A DNA stretch of 64,000 nucleotides from Takakia lepidozioides (Eukaryota > Streptophyta > Takakiopsida > Takakiales > Takakiaceae). The translations under genes and the position numbers were made by a program. The notes under the pieces are model-generated. The model was not told the DNA's origin. It did not search any database and worked only from the letters and a program-made list of their open reading frames with translations. How positions within the stretch are numbered: the first letter of the stretch is position 1; each line of letters opens with the position of its first letter. The DNA lies in the NCBI GenBank assembly GCA_030704615.1, contig CM060732.1, forward strand, positions 62,663,053 through 62,727,052, written 5' to 3'. This document shows, in pieces, positions 44,995 to 56,739 of the stretch.

Positions 44995-45743
44995 CACGAA
45001 GAGCTCTTTTGCCGGGGCAAACAGTCTTTGCAAGAAGAGAAAAACCTGCAGCGCCTCACTTCAAAACCCCTCTAGCCAAACCACTACTTAGGACCGTCCT
45101 GGGTCTTCACAGGTTTCCCTTCCAAATCAGAAGAGGGGTCCTTCTCTCTACAAAACTGGGCTTCCTACAAATCCAGAATTGCCTGATCTCCAATACCGCC
45201 ACTGGTCCTTACTGCAACTTATAAATCTCCCAATGCAAGTCTTCCACTGAACAGCTGGTAAAGATCTTCCACACTCCAAAAACCTTGATTTGCAAACTCG
45301 AACAACAAGATGAATTCTCCATGCTACGCCAGAACGATATATATGTACTAATACGCGCCATCCACAGGCGCGTGCAGATCAGCATGAAGTAAGACCGAGA
45401 TATTAAATCTTCCCACCCCAGTTGCGCGTGAACTACAAAGTCTGATCCCATGGACTTATTTTGCAACTTCTGTGCACCTCCCTCGGAACGCGCATCCATG
45501 CGCTCAGACCGGAACGGTCAGACTCCCGCACAAGCGACGACGATGCAGGCCTAGCCACGTGGGGGTTTTGTGCTCGAACTCGCAGGCCTACACCTGTGCC
45601 TGGAAAATCATGTCATGACATTGGGATAATTGGGATAATTGACCCAGGATCGCAAATTCAGGCTCTCTTGGCTAAATGGATCATAAGGGCAATCAAACAC
45701 AGGCACAGTCCTTGGAGAATATTGATACAACCCTACCTCATGG
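44995..45743. other. No recognisable gene
   Basis: A minus-strand frame at 45499-45209 is open but of unknown type. Nothing else seen. Confidence 0.35.
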
Positions 45744-45751
45744 GTTCTTTC
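45744..45751. repeat. hAT target-site duplication, left
   Basis: GTTCTTTC, identical to 46521-46528. Confidence 0.93.
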
Positions 45752-46520
45752 CAGTGTTGGGCGGTTACCCGCCGGGATCCAAGTTAACCGCCGGTTCAGG
45801 TTCGGAACCGGGCCCATCCCTGCAGAACCTGACCCGGAACCGGAACCTGCCAATGGGGATAGGACCAGAACCGAACCGGCAGTTCCTGCCGGGTGTGAGA
45901 ACCCGAGAACCGGGCACACGGGGATAAAAACAGGTTCAGGTTCTTGGCCTTTGGCACAACATGGCATAACCCTGGAGAGCTGGTGGGCCCCATGGCAAAA
46001 CTTCCTTAATGCTCTCAAGCTCCATGAGATCCTGGGTTCAATGCTTGAAGCATTCTATGTTCAATGCTTCAACGCCATGAGATCTTGGGTTCAATCTCCA
46101 GCTCCATGATATCCTGGCTTAGTTCATTAATCAAAATGTTAGAAGATGCCAATACTTGCCAGATAGCTGAATAGTAATTTCAACCCATAAAATCTTACCC
46201 ATTTTCTTCTACCAGTTTATTTACAGTATTTTTGTTTGTCTTTTTTTGTGTCAGTGAAAACTAATAAAATCTTTGGATTTTAGTTCAAATATGTGAATAC
46301 ATTGATATTTAATCTCCCGGACTGATAAAATATTTTAAATCTAAATAAATTAAACAAATATATTTTAAAAATAAAACCGGAACCTAACCAGAACCAGTGG
46401 TTTTTATCAGCAACTAACCGGTAACCGGAACCGCCCCCATGGATCCGGAACCGTCTCTTGAAATAATTGTGGAACCGGAACCGAAGGTTCCTTCACAAAT
46501 GCAAGAACCGCCCAACAGTG
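45752..46520. mobile_element. Non-autonomous hAT transposon, 769 bp
   Basis: The left end is CAGTGTTGGGCGGTT and the right end, on the minus strand, CACTGTTGGGCGGTT: 15-bp inverted repeats with one mismatch. The 8 bp on each side are identical, GTTCTTTC (45744-45751 and 46521-46528), the target duplication size of hAT elements. Both ends are filled with GGTTC/GAACC/CCGG motifs, the usual hAT subterminal pattern, while the middle is AT-rich. No transposase is encoded; frames here merely follow the repeats. Confidence 0.93.
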
Positions 46521-46528
46521 GTTCTTTC
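46521..46528. repeat. hAT target-site duplication, right
   Basis: GTTCTTTC, identical to 45744-45751. Confidence 0.93.
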
Positions 46529-47204
46529 CCCACCTCGTCTCCTTTGTGGGGTTCGGTCCCTGAGATGGATAGTTCAAGGGCCCTCGGTTCAAGACCTTGG
46601 CAGACCATATGGAAAGCCTGGTACAGGGTGCCCCACACAGACAGCTGTTTCTTATGTACCTGACTCTGGAGCCTGATTGTATATGAACTTGTCATGAGAC
46701 ATAGAATAAGGAACAAGGATACAATCCACCTACTTGAACATAAGATATCAATTTCCAGTCTTCGAGATTTTGCAAAAGCAACAGACCTTTTTCTTTTGCC
46801 AGATATAGAATACCACAAAAATACTGAATTTTAACATTGTGTAACCTGTACACTACAACTGCACAGGAGTAACGGCGGCCTTCCGAAGCTCTGCCTGTAT
46901 AGAGATTGTATACGTCAGCAAAACAAATGTCGGATAGGCAGACCATTCAGTCCCTTTCCAGCTTGCCTAGAGGCTCTCCTTTACTGTTAGGCCACACACA
47001 TATACACAAGGGTTGAGCAAAAGTCCTTAAAATCAGCATGTCTAGGACTTGGCAATGGCATTTATATCCATTAAAAGGTCTCCATTTGAGTCAATGACAT
47101 CGCCCTCTCATTGACTAAACATGACTATGACCTTCTCTATATCAAGTATAGAATAGATACCACACGAAAATTCTAGTAACATCCTCCATCTCACTGCTGG
47201 TTTG
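46529..47204. other. 3' flank of the CBM20 gene
   Basis: No recognised coding sequence; probably includes the 3' untranslated region of the minus-strand CBM20 gene. Confidence 0.4.
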
Positions 47205-50200
47205 TCACACAAAAAGGTTCTTAAACCACTCTATGTCTTTTTGAAAGACATTTTTATGGGCTGCAGTTCCCACTCCTGTTGTTTCAACACCATCCTTGTC
47301 AGATATAGACTCTAATGTTTCTCCATCTTCAACCACCTGAAAAACAGGACGAGTATAGAGATGTAAGACCTGGGCGCAGCCAGAAACACATGAAGATGGT
47401 GGTCACACAAGACCATAGATCTCTCAAATACCCTCAAACTGATATATGTCTCACTTATCAGTCCCTACCCTAGAGCCATGCAAGTAAAGTATGTACACTT
47501 ATCTTTTGGCTGAAGGGACTTCACTCAAGAGTCCACATAAAGACCCCCTGCACCTGCCAAACCCAGCGTTCACCAAAGGCTAACCCTGGTTTGTGGGTAG
47601 ATACTGCCTTCCACCTCAGGGTTCAGCAATCAGAGCACATACCGGAAAGGGCCAGGAAAGGAGGACATTAGTGTTACTCTTGAGGGACCCTCCATGCTCA
47701 GCCATTCCAAGTTTGTACATAGACCCCTGCTGACTATGAAAACTCGGTGAAGAGGGCCAGTGCACAGACAACATTTCAGCTAATAGCACCCCATGTATCC
47801 CTGCAGCCCCCTTCATGCAAACAAAAAACAAGATCCTTATAAGAAGATCCTCAACTTCAACATCCTTTGAGAACTCAAAATTAACAGATGATGTTCGACT
47901 TGTCACATACATTCACAACACTACAGCCATCGCGTCTTGAGAATAGCTACCCCTTACACCTCGGTGCCCTCCAAATGGTATATAACCAGAATAGAAGACA
48001 GGCTCCTGACCTTTGCTATTCCTTACAGAAATATCCTTTAAAAGTGCTCCCTCACCAAAGTCTCTTTATTCATCCCCATGCGAATTGGGTCAGCCGAAGC
48101 TCGGTCAGTTGCCACATCCCTATGTGGACAAATATCAAATACGATTCGCATATATACAAGTCCAAAGGAGTGGGATATTGCTTACAGACAAATGTGCATG
48201 GAGGCTTGATATTGGGGAAAAATTATAATCACTGTGCGATCAAACTCTACCTGAGGTCTCAAAATGTGGGGAAAAGAAGGCATTGTCCTCATTCTCTATA
48301 TAAGGCTATGGGCAAGCCAGCGTTCGCAGAGTGTGTCTTGAGCACATTCTATAAGGCTATACTTCAATATGGAGTAGAAGATGATAACATTCTCAAGACT
48401 TCATAGATAATCTGTTCATTATATCCAGCGATATGTTGCCAAAGGGGCAGAATCATGTAATCAAGTTCTATCAGATTTCTCAGTTGAGTTCATGGTTCTA
48501 TTGACCGATAATGTCAATAGATCGCCGATACTGACTAGTATTTAGAAGGGATCTAGGACAATCTTTTCCACTGAACCATTTAACCTCTTGAGAAAACAAT
48601 GTTACTAATAAATTTCAATCACCTCTATTAGTCAATGATGGCTGGATCTTCCGCCTCTTTACCATCTCCTCTCACCTCCTCAGCAGCCACAGCCAGTGCG
48701 GCGTCGATCACGGGAATCTCAGGTACAGTTGGGGTTTCCTCTTGTCCGCTCAAATCTTCATCGACCCCATTGGTCGCAACACCAGTGCTCGAAACGTCCC
48801 CACCGTTAGACCCATTTGGTGGGACAAGGCTTCCCTCTTCCCCTTCTAGAGTCTCAACTATTGCCGCTACAGCCTTTACTCCAGCATTTAAGATACCAAC
48901 TGTTGCAGTGGCTGCGGCATCTGTGCTAGCATCACCAGGAGAACTCACCTCCAAAATACCCTTGTCAATGGTGGGTTCCGGATTTACTGGTGCAGTCTCA
49001 ATTGCCGCCTCCTCTTCTACAGTTGTCCAGGGCTCCGATATGAGCAAGCCTGGGGATCCTGCAATAGTCTCTAGCACATAGTTCGCACCAGGCTGCCAAT
49101 CAACTTCCCCATCCTTTCCAGTCAGGACATACTTGAACTCGATGATCCTCCCTTCAGGAACATCCTGCACAAAATTACCCAAAACAAAAGCTTTTTCTCG
49201 CTCAGAGAAAAGATAACATGTTCTAATCTCTACTATATCTAGTCCAATCCAAATAATAGCGATTATACTTTGTTATGCTTGCAAAGAATACAGCATCTTC
49301 AGGACCCCATCATTAAAAACCTCATGAATTAGTTACTTAACTTGTTAAGTCCACGCTGAGTCTCTTCCCAAAACTTACCAACCAGGTCATGTGGGCTTAT
49401 TGCCTTGGCAAGTGGGCGACCTTACATCCCCTCTAAGTTTGCATCCCACTACATTTAACTATAATGAAAGGAACATACTATCCCATCACCATATCCACGG
49501 TATTTTGCTTCTTGAGCTTGTTCAAAACTTCACTTGGATTTCAGTGCTTAGTGCCACAAGCAGTACATAGACCCACCTACTCTGTGAATCGGGAAACACC
49601 CACCCTATTGCAACATAACATCAACCAATTAAACCTTAGAACATGAGCTGTTAAGAGAGAGACAAGGGTAAAAGTTCACTTCAGATTGAAACATGGGAAA
49701 GAAGGTATTCACCACTTCAAGAGTCCATATATGTCCTTCTGACCACACCATGGGTTTGGCTGCTTTTGGATCCCAGTCACCAAATTGCGGGTCTCCACCC
49801 ACAACATTGAATTCTTGCCCAAAATGACACTCTCTCTGCAGCTCAAACTTCACCTTGACTGTAGGACCTGACATTTAGAGGAATATTAGAAGGCTGTGGA
49901 GAAACACTGTACAGATAAAAATCAGCAGCATTGTTCTCATGATTACAACTACTCAAGATTTACTCTTCAGTCAATTCTTCAACGCAAAATTTTACACGAA
50001 AGTGAGGAAGAAAGTGACTTGGAAGTGCAAAGCTGTGCCAAAAAATCTCCTAAGTCACTATTGTGCATTTTGAATGCACCATTGTGGGCATTTTTTGAAG
50101 GGAAAGGCCACTGCCTGCACCTCTCTTTCAAAAGCACTAGACTGCTCTCATGCTCTTCCCCTACATTTCCCGATTTGTTTTCTTCCCTCTTCCCCAAATG

Positions 50201-51602
50201 TGTGGAAGTTGCAAACTACAGAACATCTACCTGTGTCTTCTGCAACTGTCGGCTCTTCCAGGGTCAATTCCTCGACAGCAGGTCCCTGCACAGTTGCCTC
50301 CCCCTACATACCACACAAACATGTTCCTGTTTATGTTGCAGCGATCTATCAGTGCTTCAAGATTACCATCTTGACATTTCCACTGACAAACATGACTTGG
50401 AAGAGCCACCTGCCACGTGACCATTAGGGTGAGCTTTAGCCAACCGTAAAACAACTACATCGATTTCACCGGACAGTCAGACATCAGCAACGATAGGTTG
50501 TTGCAGTTGACTGCATGAGCACCAATCCCACAAACCGAATTGCTTGACTAGGCTATGGACACACTCAATTGCATTAAGTATTTCCAGTGAAATAGCTAAG
50601 AAAAAAGAAAATGAACTCAGCATGCCAAACCCAAGTTATAAGAGGCTGTGGGGTTTTGATACAGAGTTCAAAGAAATCAAGAAGTCATCTTAGAAATTAT
50701 TAGCAAAAGCAGCAAACGATGCACCAAAACAAAACTATTCAAGATGTACAGCAAAGAGTGCAAAGTTTGAAGGAAAATAACACTTCCATCTGTGCTATGG
50801 AGAGATGGTCCGGCATGGTGATCTTCATTGATCTATGATATCACCATAACTTTGAGAAAGGAGGGATCAAAATGAAATCGTAGGCATCTATGAGCCTGAA
50901 CTGTACAAAGGGTAAGCTCAGCCAGTATCCTTCACATTCATTATCCGTTACATTGATGTAAGTCCACATCGGCGGTCGGAATATGCACTACTAAGTCCTG
51001 CTATCGTTCTGGCCTACAGAGAATCCTCCTACCAATGCAGATGATCTTGTCTCAATACTCTTGCCATGCATAAATAACCAAAGAAGCTTACATGCTTCCT
51101 TGAGCAGCTTACCAAGGATCAACGTGTAGAAGAAGCTTACGGTCTTAGCAAATGCGTCACATCATAAGAGCAAAGTTAGCTAGTGTGCTAACCAATTACC
51201 CAAGATAACATTGTAGACAACCTCCTGACAGAATGATACATTCATCATGCCTTCTGGAAAGATGCAAACGCCACAACATTGTTTCAATTATATTGGGACT
51301 CGAAAGAATGACCAGAGAATCGTTTACTTCCACTATCGGGGACTGAGCTTGTGCTTCATGTTATGTACATGGAAAATCACCTCGGAAGCAGAAATCTTTG
51401 TGAAAGATGTCTTCCGGCGGGGCAAAAAGGCGGGGCTTGCAAATGTGACACATAATCCATGGAAGACTTCCCCGTTTCTGTCCTTCAAACCCCCTCTTCC
51501 AACGAACGCCTGCACCTTCTTTTCCAGACAAATCTTCTCATGGTCGATCACAAGGCTACAAGAGATTGCCTGGAGACCTGTAACTGCTGCTACAGCCTGC
51601 AT
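47205..51602 (-). CDS. Plastid-type CBM20 starch-binding-domain protein
   Basis: Five exons (51602-51381, 50303-50231, 49867-49713, 49164-48676, 47336-47205) join in phase at GT-AG sites and give 356 residues. Exon 1 (MQAVAAVTGLQAISCSLVI, later ASPAFLPRRKTSF) looks like a chloroplast transit peptide. Residues 99-194 form a CBM20 domain, with VKVKFELQ, FGDWDP, MVWSEGHIWTLEV and VDWQPGANYVLET carrying the Trp residues that stack on glucan. The rest is an acidic, Ala/Val/Glu-rich region and a short C-terminus (DIEWFKNLF). Such proteins bind starch or scaffold its metabolism; no enzyme domain is seen. If the donor GAG|GTGAGA at 48676 is not used, the frame ends at 48628. A decayed copy of exon 1 and promoter lies at 4495-5040. 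Confidence 0.82.
50985..51335. repeat. Segmental duplication block A, inverted relative to 3975-4465
   Basis: The reverse complement of 3975-4465, lying in intron 1 of the CBM20 gene about 45 bp from the exon 1 donor. Block B next to it is in direct orientation. Confidence 0.85.
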
Positions 51603-52235
51603 TTTCACAAGAAAAAATGGTGGTCTTTGGCTCAATTTACACTCTGTAGCTTAACCTTCCAAAGTATTCGGACTTCTCTCATTACAAGTGACGCCTCTTC
51701 CTGGCTGCTCCCGTATCCCAATGCTGAATCTAATGGCTCATCCGGTGTGTGTCCTTCGTATCGGCTGATGCCCGAACTCCTTGCTATCTCTTCCTGTTGC
51801 AGTATTATTTGGCATTGAAAGCAGGGAGAAGACTATTTTCTGTATTTTACCTAGAGTAATAAAACAGGGCACGAGAACTGAGAGAGCTGATCCAGTGAAA
51901 CATCGCGTCCCCAATTCAGTGGTCTGCCAGATTGCCGAGATGCACGTTGCAAACTACTGCACTGTCAGTATTCTGTACAGTCAGCATGACATTATTTAGT
52001 GCTAGCTAAACATGTTTCTCGTCTCTAGCATATTCTCCTGTACTTAATGCCGCAGAGGTCTCCACGGATGAAGATGAGCTTCATCCGGCGATTGCAGGCT
52101 TGTCCGAATATGATGTGCTTCAATCGAGATCGTGCAAAATACTCATGACCTCAAGAAGCTTCGGTCATTGTGAGTTGATCCTGCTATCCTGAGTCATTTT
52201 GTCTCATTATGTCTTCTCTCGCAGAATGGAAATGA
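51430..52235. repeat. Segmental duplication block B, direct copy of 4495-5040
   Basis: Covers most of CBM20 exon 1 and its upstream region. Contains GATGAAGATGAGCTTCATCC, itself a hairpin (GATGAAG..CTTCATC), present at both loci. Confidence 0.85.
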
Positions 52236-54539
52236 AAGCTTTCCTCGAATTCATGGTTAAGCTTGGTTTCGGTCTCTGCCCGTCATCTTAAGCGAGTGAA
52301 TGCCCTAATTCTCCATTCTTTGGCATCCGTGGAGTAGCACACGTAATAATAGATCACCCCAAACTGGCTCGAGGTATGCAACTTTCATGTACTTATCGTC
52401 TTTAGGGCCTCCTCCTTTCTCACATCTGTGCTTCAGCACAGATAGGGTAAGCTCAAACTCCGCTGTGTTGATTCATGGCAATTCAACGCTCAGATTGGAT
52501 CCGAGTGTACATCTGGTATATTTACGGCCTAATACTTAAGGGTTTGATGCCCGAGCATGATGGATATGATTGTATTGTCTTCACACATTATTTTTGGGCA
52601 GTTGGACGAAGGCCATACATTTTAATTGATGTGGATGCTGAGATTGCGCACAGCATTCACAGTGGGAACTTGTTGACCACTTTCTGACTGGCTTTCTCCT
52701 GTGCTGAAATTTCAGGCACTTCATTCAATTAAGTATTTTGGCTCTGCTGGAAGAAGTAGCTCTTGAAGATGATTGGGCACAATGATTGGGCACAAACTAA
52801 TCACAATTTATGCTTGGCCTTGGATCTCAGGTGTCGTTTGTCCCCTAAAACGGCTTCATTGACAATGTTGCTTTAACACATGCCTCACTCAATTGCTCAC
52901 ACTCACTATAAAATTCAGAGACCTCACACTTATGTTGCATATAGTGTTGTTTTGGCCCTATGTGGCCATTAGTGACCTTCATCCATTTACACGCTTTTAG
53001 GGTGTTGTATCCTTCGGAGAAACTGTCTTTATATACAATTAGAATGTCATATGGCTTGAAGTGGTATACACCTTGAGTCCTGATGGATTGTCTTGGTGTT
53101 TTTCAACTTGCATTGAATAACTTCGAATTCACAGCTACTTGGGGTTGGCTGGCAAGGTGTAAGCAAGGGTAGCGGAGGCTATGGATCCCGGGTTGGCATC
53201 TCTTGAGAGGCGCGAGATAGACAAGACAGGTGTGTATATCAATGAGAAGAACTGAGGTTGGAGAAAGGGTGTTGATCGGTAGGCCATGTACAAACAGGAT
53301 GTCAGGGCATAGTCTGGCAGGGCAGGAACAAGGGGGCGTTGGCAACGGCAAGTGCATGGGAGTAACCACGGTGGAACAGTATGGTCAGGGGCTTGCCTTG
53401 GTAGATGCTTGCATTTATGAATGAGAACCAGCGGTTTCGGAACGTTGCATAAGAAGTTTGTGGATGTGTCAGACTGCATGGTTATGACGAGTGATGTGCA
53501 GGCCATGGATGACCGGGTGGGTACATTGGCTGAGGAGATGTGGCCATGTGTCCTTAATTTGATGGGTGTCTAAACATAGAGGACAGTATGGTGAGGGGAA
53601 TAGACATGGCCAGAAGATGTGTTTACGTTGGTGGCCCATATATTGAGCGTATCGGAATTTAAGTGTTTGTCGGATTTGTGTATCTGTCGCAACTTTGGAA
53701 TGCCAGAAATAGTTTGACAGTTTATGGTGTAGTATTGTGGATTGTGTTCATTTTTAAATGTGGACTTTGGTGTGGCTCATAGATGTCACAGCTTGTAGAT
53801 TGGCTTCCCGAGTGAGGACGGTGGGGAGGTTACGTACGGGTTTGGGATCAGGAGGGTTTGGGATAGGGTGTACAAGCCAGAATGGATGGGTATGCGCAAT
53901 GACCTACGGGAGGATGGTACCTTTTGGGCAGAGGGTACCACGTGGTACACATAGGGACCCATGGGTACCCAAGGCATCCATGAGCCTAGGTAGCAGGTTG
54001 GATTCGAATTGTCATTTGTTGGTAATGATGTGTTGTGAGCGAACGGAGTGCCCTGAGGTGTATGGCTTTTAAAGCACTTATGTATAGAGGTGATGGGGAG
54101 TTTAACATGGTTTTGAAGTGTAGACATGTTGGCATTATGAATGCATCCTCTGGTACCGGCAGTGATGACAGTAAGTGAGCCTGTGTTCCAGCCACGTCGG
54201 TGGATGTTTAGGATGCAAATCTACAAAACAAAACAAAACAAACGTCTCGCTTCATATATTGATTTGTGAAACATAATAATCTAAGTCCTACCGGCAAACA
54301 AGAAACTTATCATCCCTCAGGCAAAGTTGGTTTGTTGTAAGTCCTATGTTTTATTATCGTCTTGCAAGATTTTACAATTCCTAAGTGATGGAACTTGTGA
54401 CGACCATTTGCCTTTAGGGCCGGGAGTCGAGACACGAGTGGGAATTGCACGGCCTGTGGTGGGGACAATAGCAGTAGTGGGAGTGGGGTCTGAACGACCT
54501 TTGGGACATAGGCATTTATTGGGCGTGGGCCCTTGACCA
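52236..54539. other. No recognisable gene
   Basis: Frames are short or repetitive. The stretch 53130-54190 is GT-rich on the plus strand with many stop codons in all frames, possibly an old transposon. A 45-bp string (AAAACAAAACAAACGTCTCG and on, 54224-54268) is an inverted copy of 6343-6387. Confidence 0.4.
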
Positions 54540-54830
54540 AAAGCGGGCTCTGAGTGGGCTAGTCTTTGGATAGGGAGTCAAAGTGGGGAATCGTGGAATT
54601 CACTAAGGGCCTAAGGATTGGAGGTGGGAGTCCAAGGACTTACCGTGGGCCAATTGCGTCAGGGGGTGGGCCAAGATTCATCGCGACTTCTCCCAGGGAG
54701 TCCAGTTTCTCGATGGTGCAGGTGCATCAGAATGTGAATGGGCTGCTTGTGAGACCCCCGTCGACACCTACAGAAGTATATGTAGGGAGTAGTAGACCTA
54801 AGAACGGTGTGAGCCTCTAGAGTGACCAAA
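54540..54830 (+). repeat. LTR fragment, inverted relative to the LTR at 58.05-59.5 kb
   Basis: ACCCCCGTCGACACCTACAG, then GAAGTATATGTAGGGAGTAGTAG and AGAACGGTG match the minus strand of 58435-58270. It contains the LTR's TATA region (GTATATGTAGGGAG). No internal retroelement sequence is attached, so it is a fragment or remnant of a solo LTR in the opposite orientation. Confidence 0.7.
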
Positions 54831-54929
54831 GACAATAAAACATTTGAGCAAGCTGAAAGTGACCAAGCATGGGGAGCTATTCCAGACTGCCTACAATCTA
54901 GGGATTTTCATGTGATCCACATGATACAA

Positions 54930-55200
54930 GAGAGAAGACTCCGGGCATTGAACCGGTGTAACTAAGAGCCATTTCACCTTGCGGCTACTGCCCCCTTTCG
55001 AGGGTGGGCCCTATAGGGACAAAGGTGTCGTAACACCTGTAACCGAAACCTTATGCGTGAACTTGTTCTAGTTTTCGATTGTTAGTGATGTGAGCTGTAA
55101 GGGATCTAACGGCGGTGAGATGTATATTTTTGAAGCATTGATGGATAGCTATTCGATATTATATAATAAGAGAGAGAGAAGACTCCGGCCAAAGCCAGCG
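54930..55200. repeat. Dispersed repeat related to 25440-25560, one and a half copies
   Basis: GAGAGAAGACTCCGG...GTAACTAAGAGCCATTTCACC...GGTGGGCCCT at 54930-55030, and a second start (GAGAGAGAGAAGACTCCGGC) at 55168-55200. Confidence 0.7.
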
Positions 55201-56739
55201 TAATTTTTTTAGTTTTCAAAGAGGTAGAACGAGTACACTATCCATGTTTTATCAAGGGAATTTCAACAACGAGAGCTTACAAGGGATGTACCTTATAAAA
55301 GTCTTTGTATAACAACACTTCAAAGTACAAAAATGAGCATGTTCAAGATTTGATGTGTGTGTGTGTGAGAGAGAATTTAATACATTAGGCTAAGAAGTTG
55401 GAGAGTGCCACGGTTCATATGGAGAAGGAATTGTATGACGGAGAAGACAAACTAGCTGGACATTGTTTTATAAGCCAATATTGACTAACACGGAAAGACA
55501 ATGGAGAGTGGTGCTCGAGAAATACAATTGCTTCCATTAATTACAACATGTCAATTAAACATGACCTTAGAACACAAGACACATTTCTTGATCTCAAATA
55601 TTTATGAGAGAAAAACATCTATGAGATTCCGAATCCACATAGGCATCGATGGACCCTCTCCAATAGAGAATAAGTACATGCAAGAAATAAAAGCTCTCTG
55701 TAATTGTTTGTAGGCCATGGTAGCGTCCTCTGGTTGTAAAATTGAACTTCAATATGTGGACTTCAAAACGTTTCCTATTCAAAGAGTTCATTACATTCAG
55801 TTCTCTTCAGATTTATCCCTCCAATTCCATCACATTCAATTTATCTTTTCGCATTTGTTCTTTGCATTTACTTTACTATTATCATATTGTAGGTGAAGTG
55901 GGGTATGTTGACCATATGTGATAAGTTATGATCCCCTCCTTCCCTAACTACTACATTCAATAAATAATGGGGTATTACCAAACAGATGGCATTCTAAAAG
56001 GTTAGCCATAAATGTTTGTTCAATAGTTTATCAACTTCTTTACACAACTGGATTTGCAGCTCCTCCCTAGATGATGTTAATCTCATCATAATTGCAAAGT
56101 GGCTCCCCCCACTCTTGTAATTACAGATGTTTGGCCACTTGGCCCTCTCTAAGTGAATAGGTAAGGAGCTTCGCACTGTTGGCATAAGTCTTATCCATCT
56201 TGTCAAGTTATTTTACCACTAGTGTGAAACTAGCTAGGAAATAGCTAGCTTTTACATATTGACATTTGGGATTGGCCCAAGTGTCAATCCAGGGGTCAAG
56301 GCAGATTTAGGCCCTGGAGTGGTTATCTTCACGGCAAGCGCGGGAGGCTCATCTTTCTCGAGTTGAGCCTCACCGCGCCTAGCTATGGCGCCGTAGTGTG
56401 GATTCCCCATGGCGTGGGGTGCACTTGGCTTAACTTGTATTTGAGTAATGAGGTTATACATGCATGAGTTTATGCTTCAGCTTTGTGAGCTTACATGAGC
56501 TTGTGCTTGTATTCTTCTTCTTTATCACTCGATAAAGATGAGCTCGTATCTGTAAGTGCCAGATACGAGTTAGTTGTAGCACTTGTGGTTTTTGCTTGAG
56601 AATGAGAGAAACCAGGTTGTTATGCAAGGAGCACCGTGGAGCTCTTGGTTGTTAGAAGCGGAGGTGATGTGGGTTACGAGGTAGTAGACCTTGGCATTCG
56701 ATCTTCAACTTCAGAGATGAAAGCACCATGCTGCAGGTA
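55201..56739. other. No recognisable gene
   Basis: AT-rich sequence with a short GT/GA microsatellite (about 55350-55372). No coding signal. Confidence 0.4.

Noticed and set aside
44290-45075. 261-codon plus-strand frame
   Set aside because: Composition changes midway from AT-rich to GC-rich and the second half is the antisense of a more protein-like minus frame; no family resemblance.
45608-46818. Several 60-136-codon frames rich in Pro/Gly/Arg or Glu/Pro
   Set aside because: They are translations of the GGTTC/GAACC subterminal repeats of the hAT element and its immediate flanks.
47888-48406. 172-codon plus-strand frame
   Set aside because: Lies in the last intron of the CBM20 gene on the opposite strand, with no recognisable domain or codon bias.
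48635-49081. 148-codon plus-strand Ser/Ala/Val-rich frame
   Set aside because: Antisense shadow of the acidic exon 4 of the CBM20 gene.
53103-54127. Long Pro/Leu/Ser-rich minus-strand frames
   Set aside because: They reflect GT-rich composition of the plus strand; no conserved motif.
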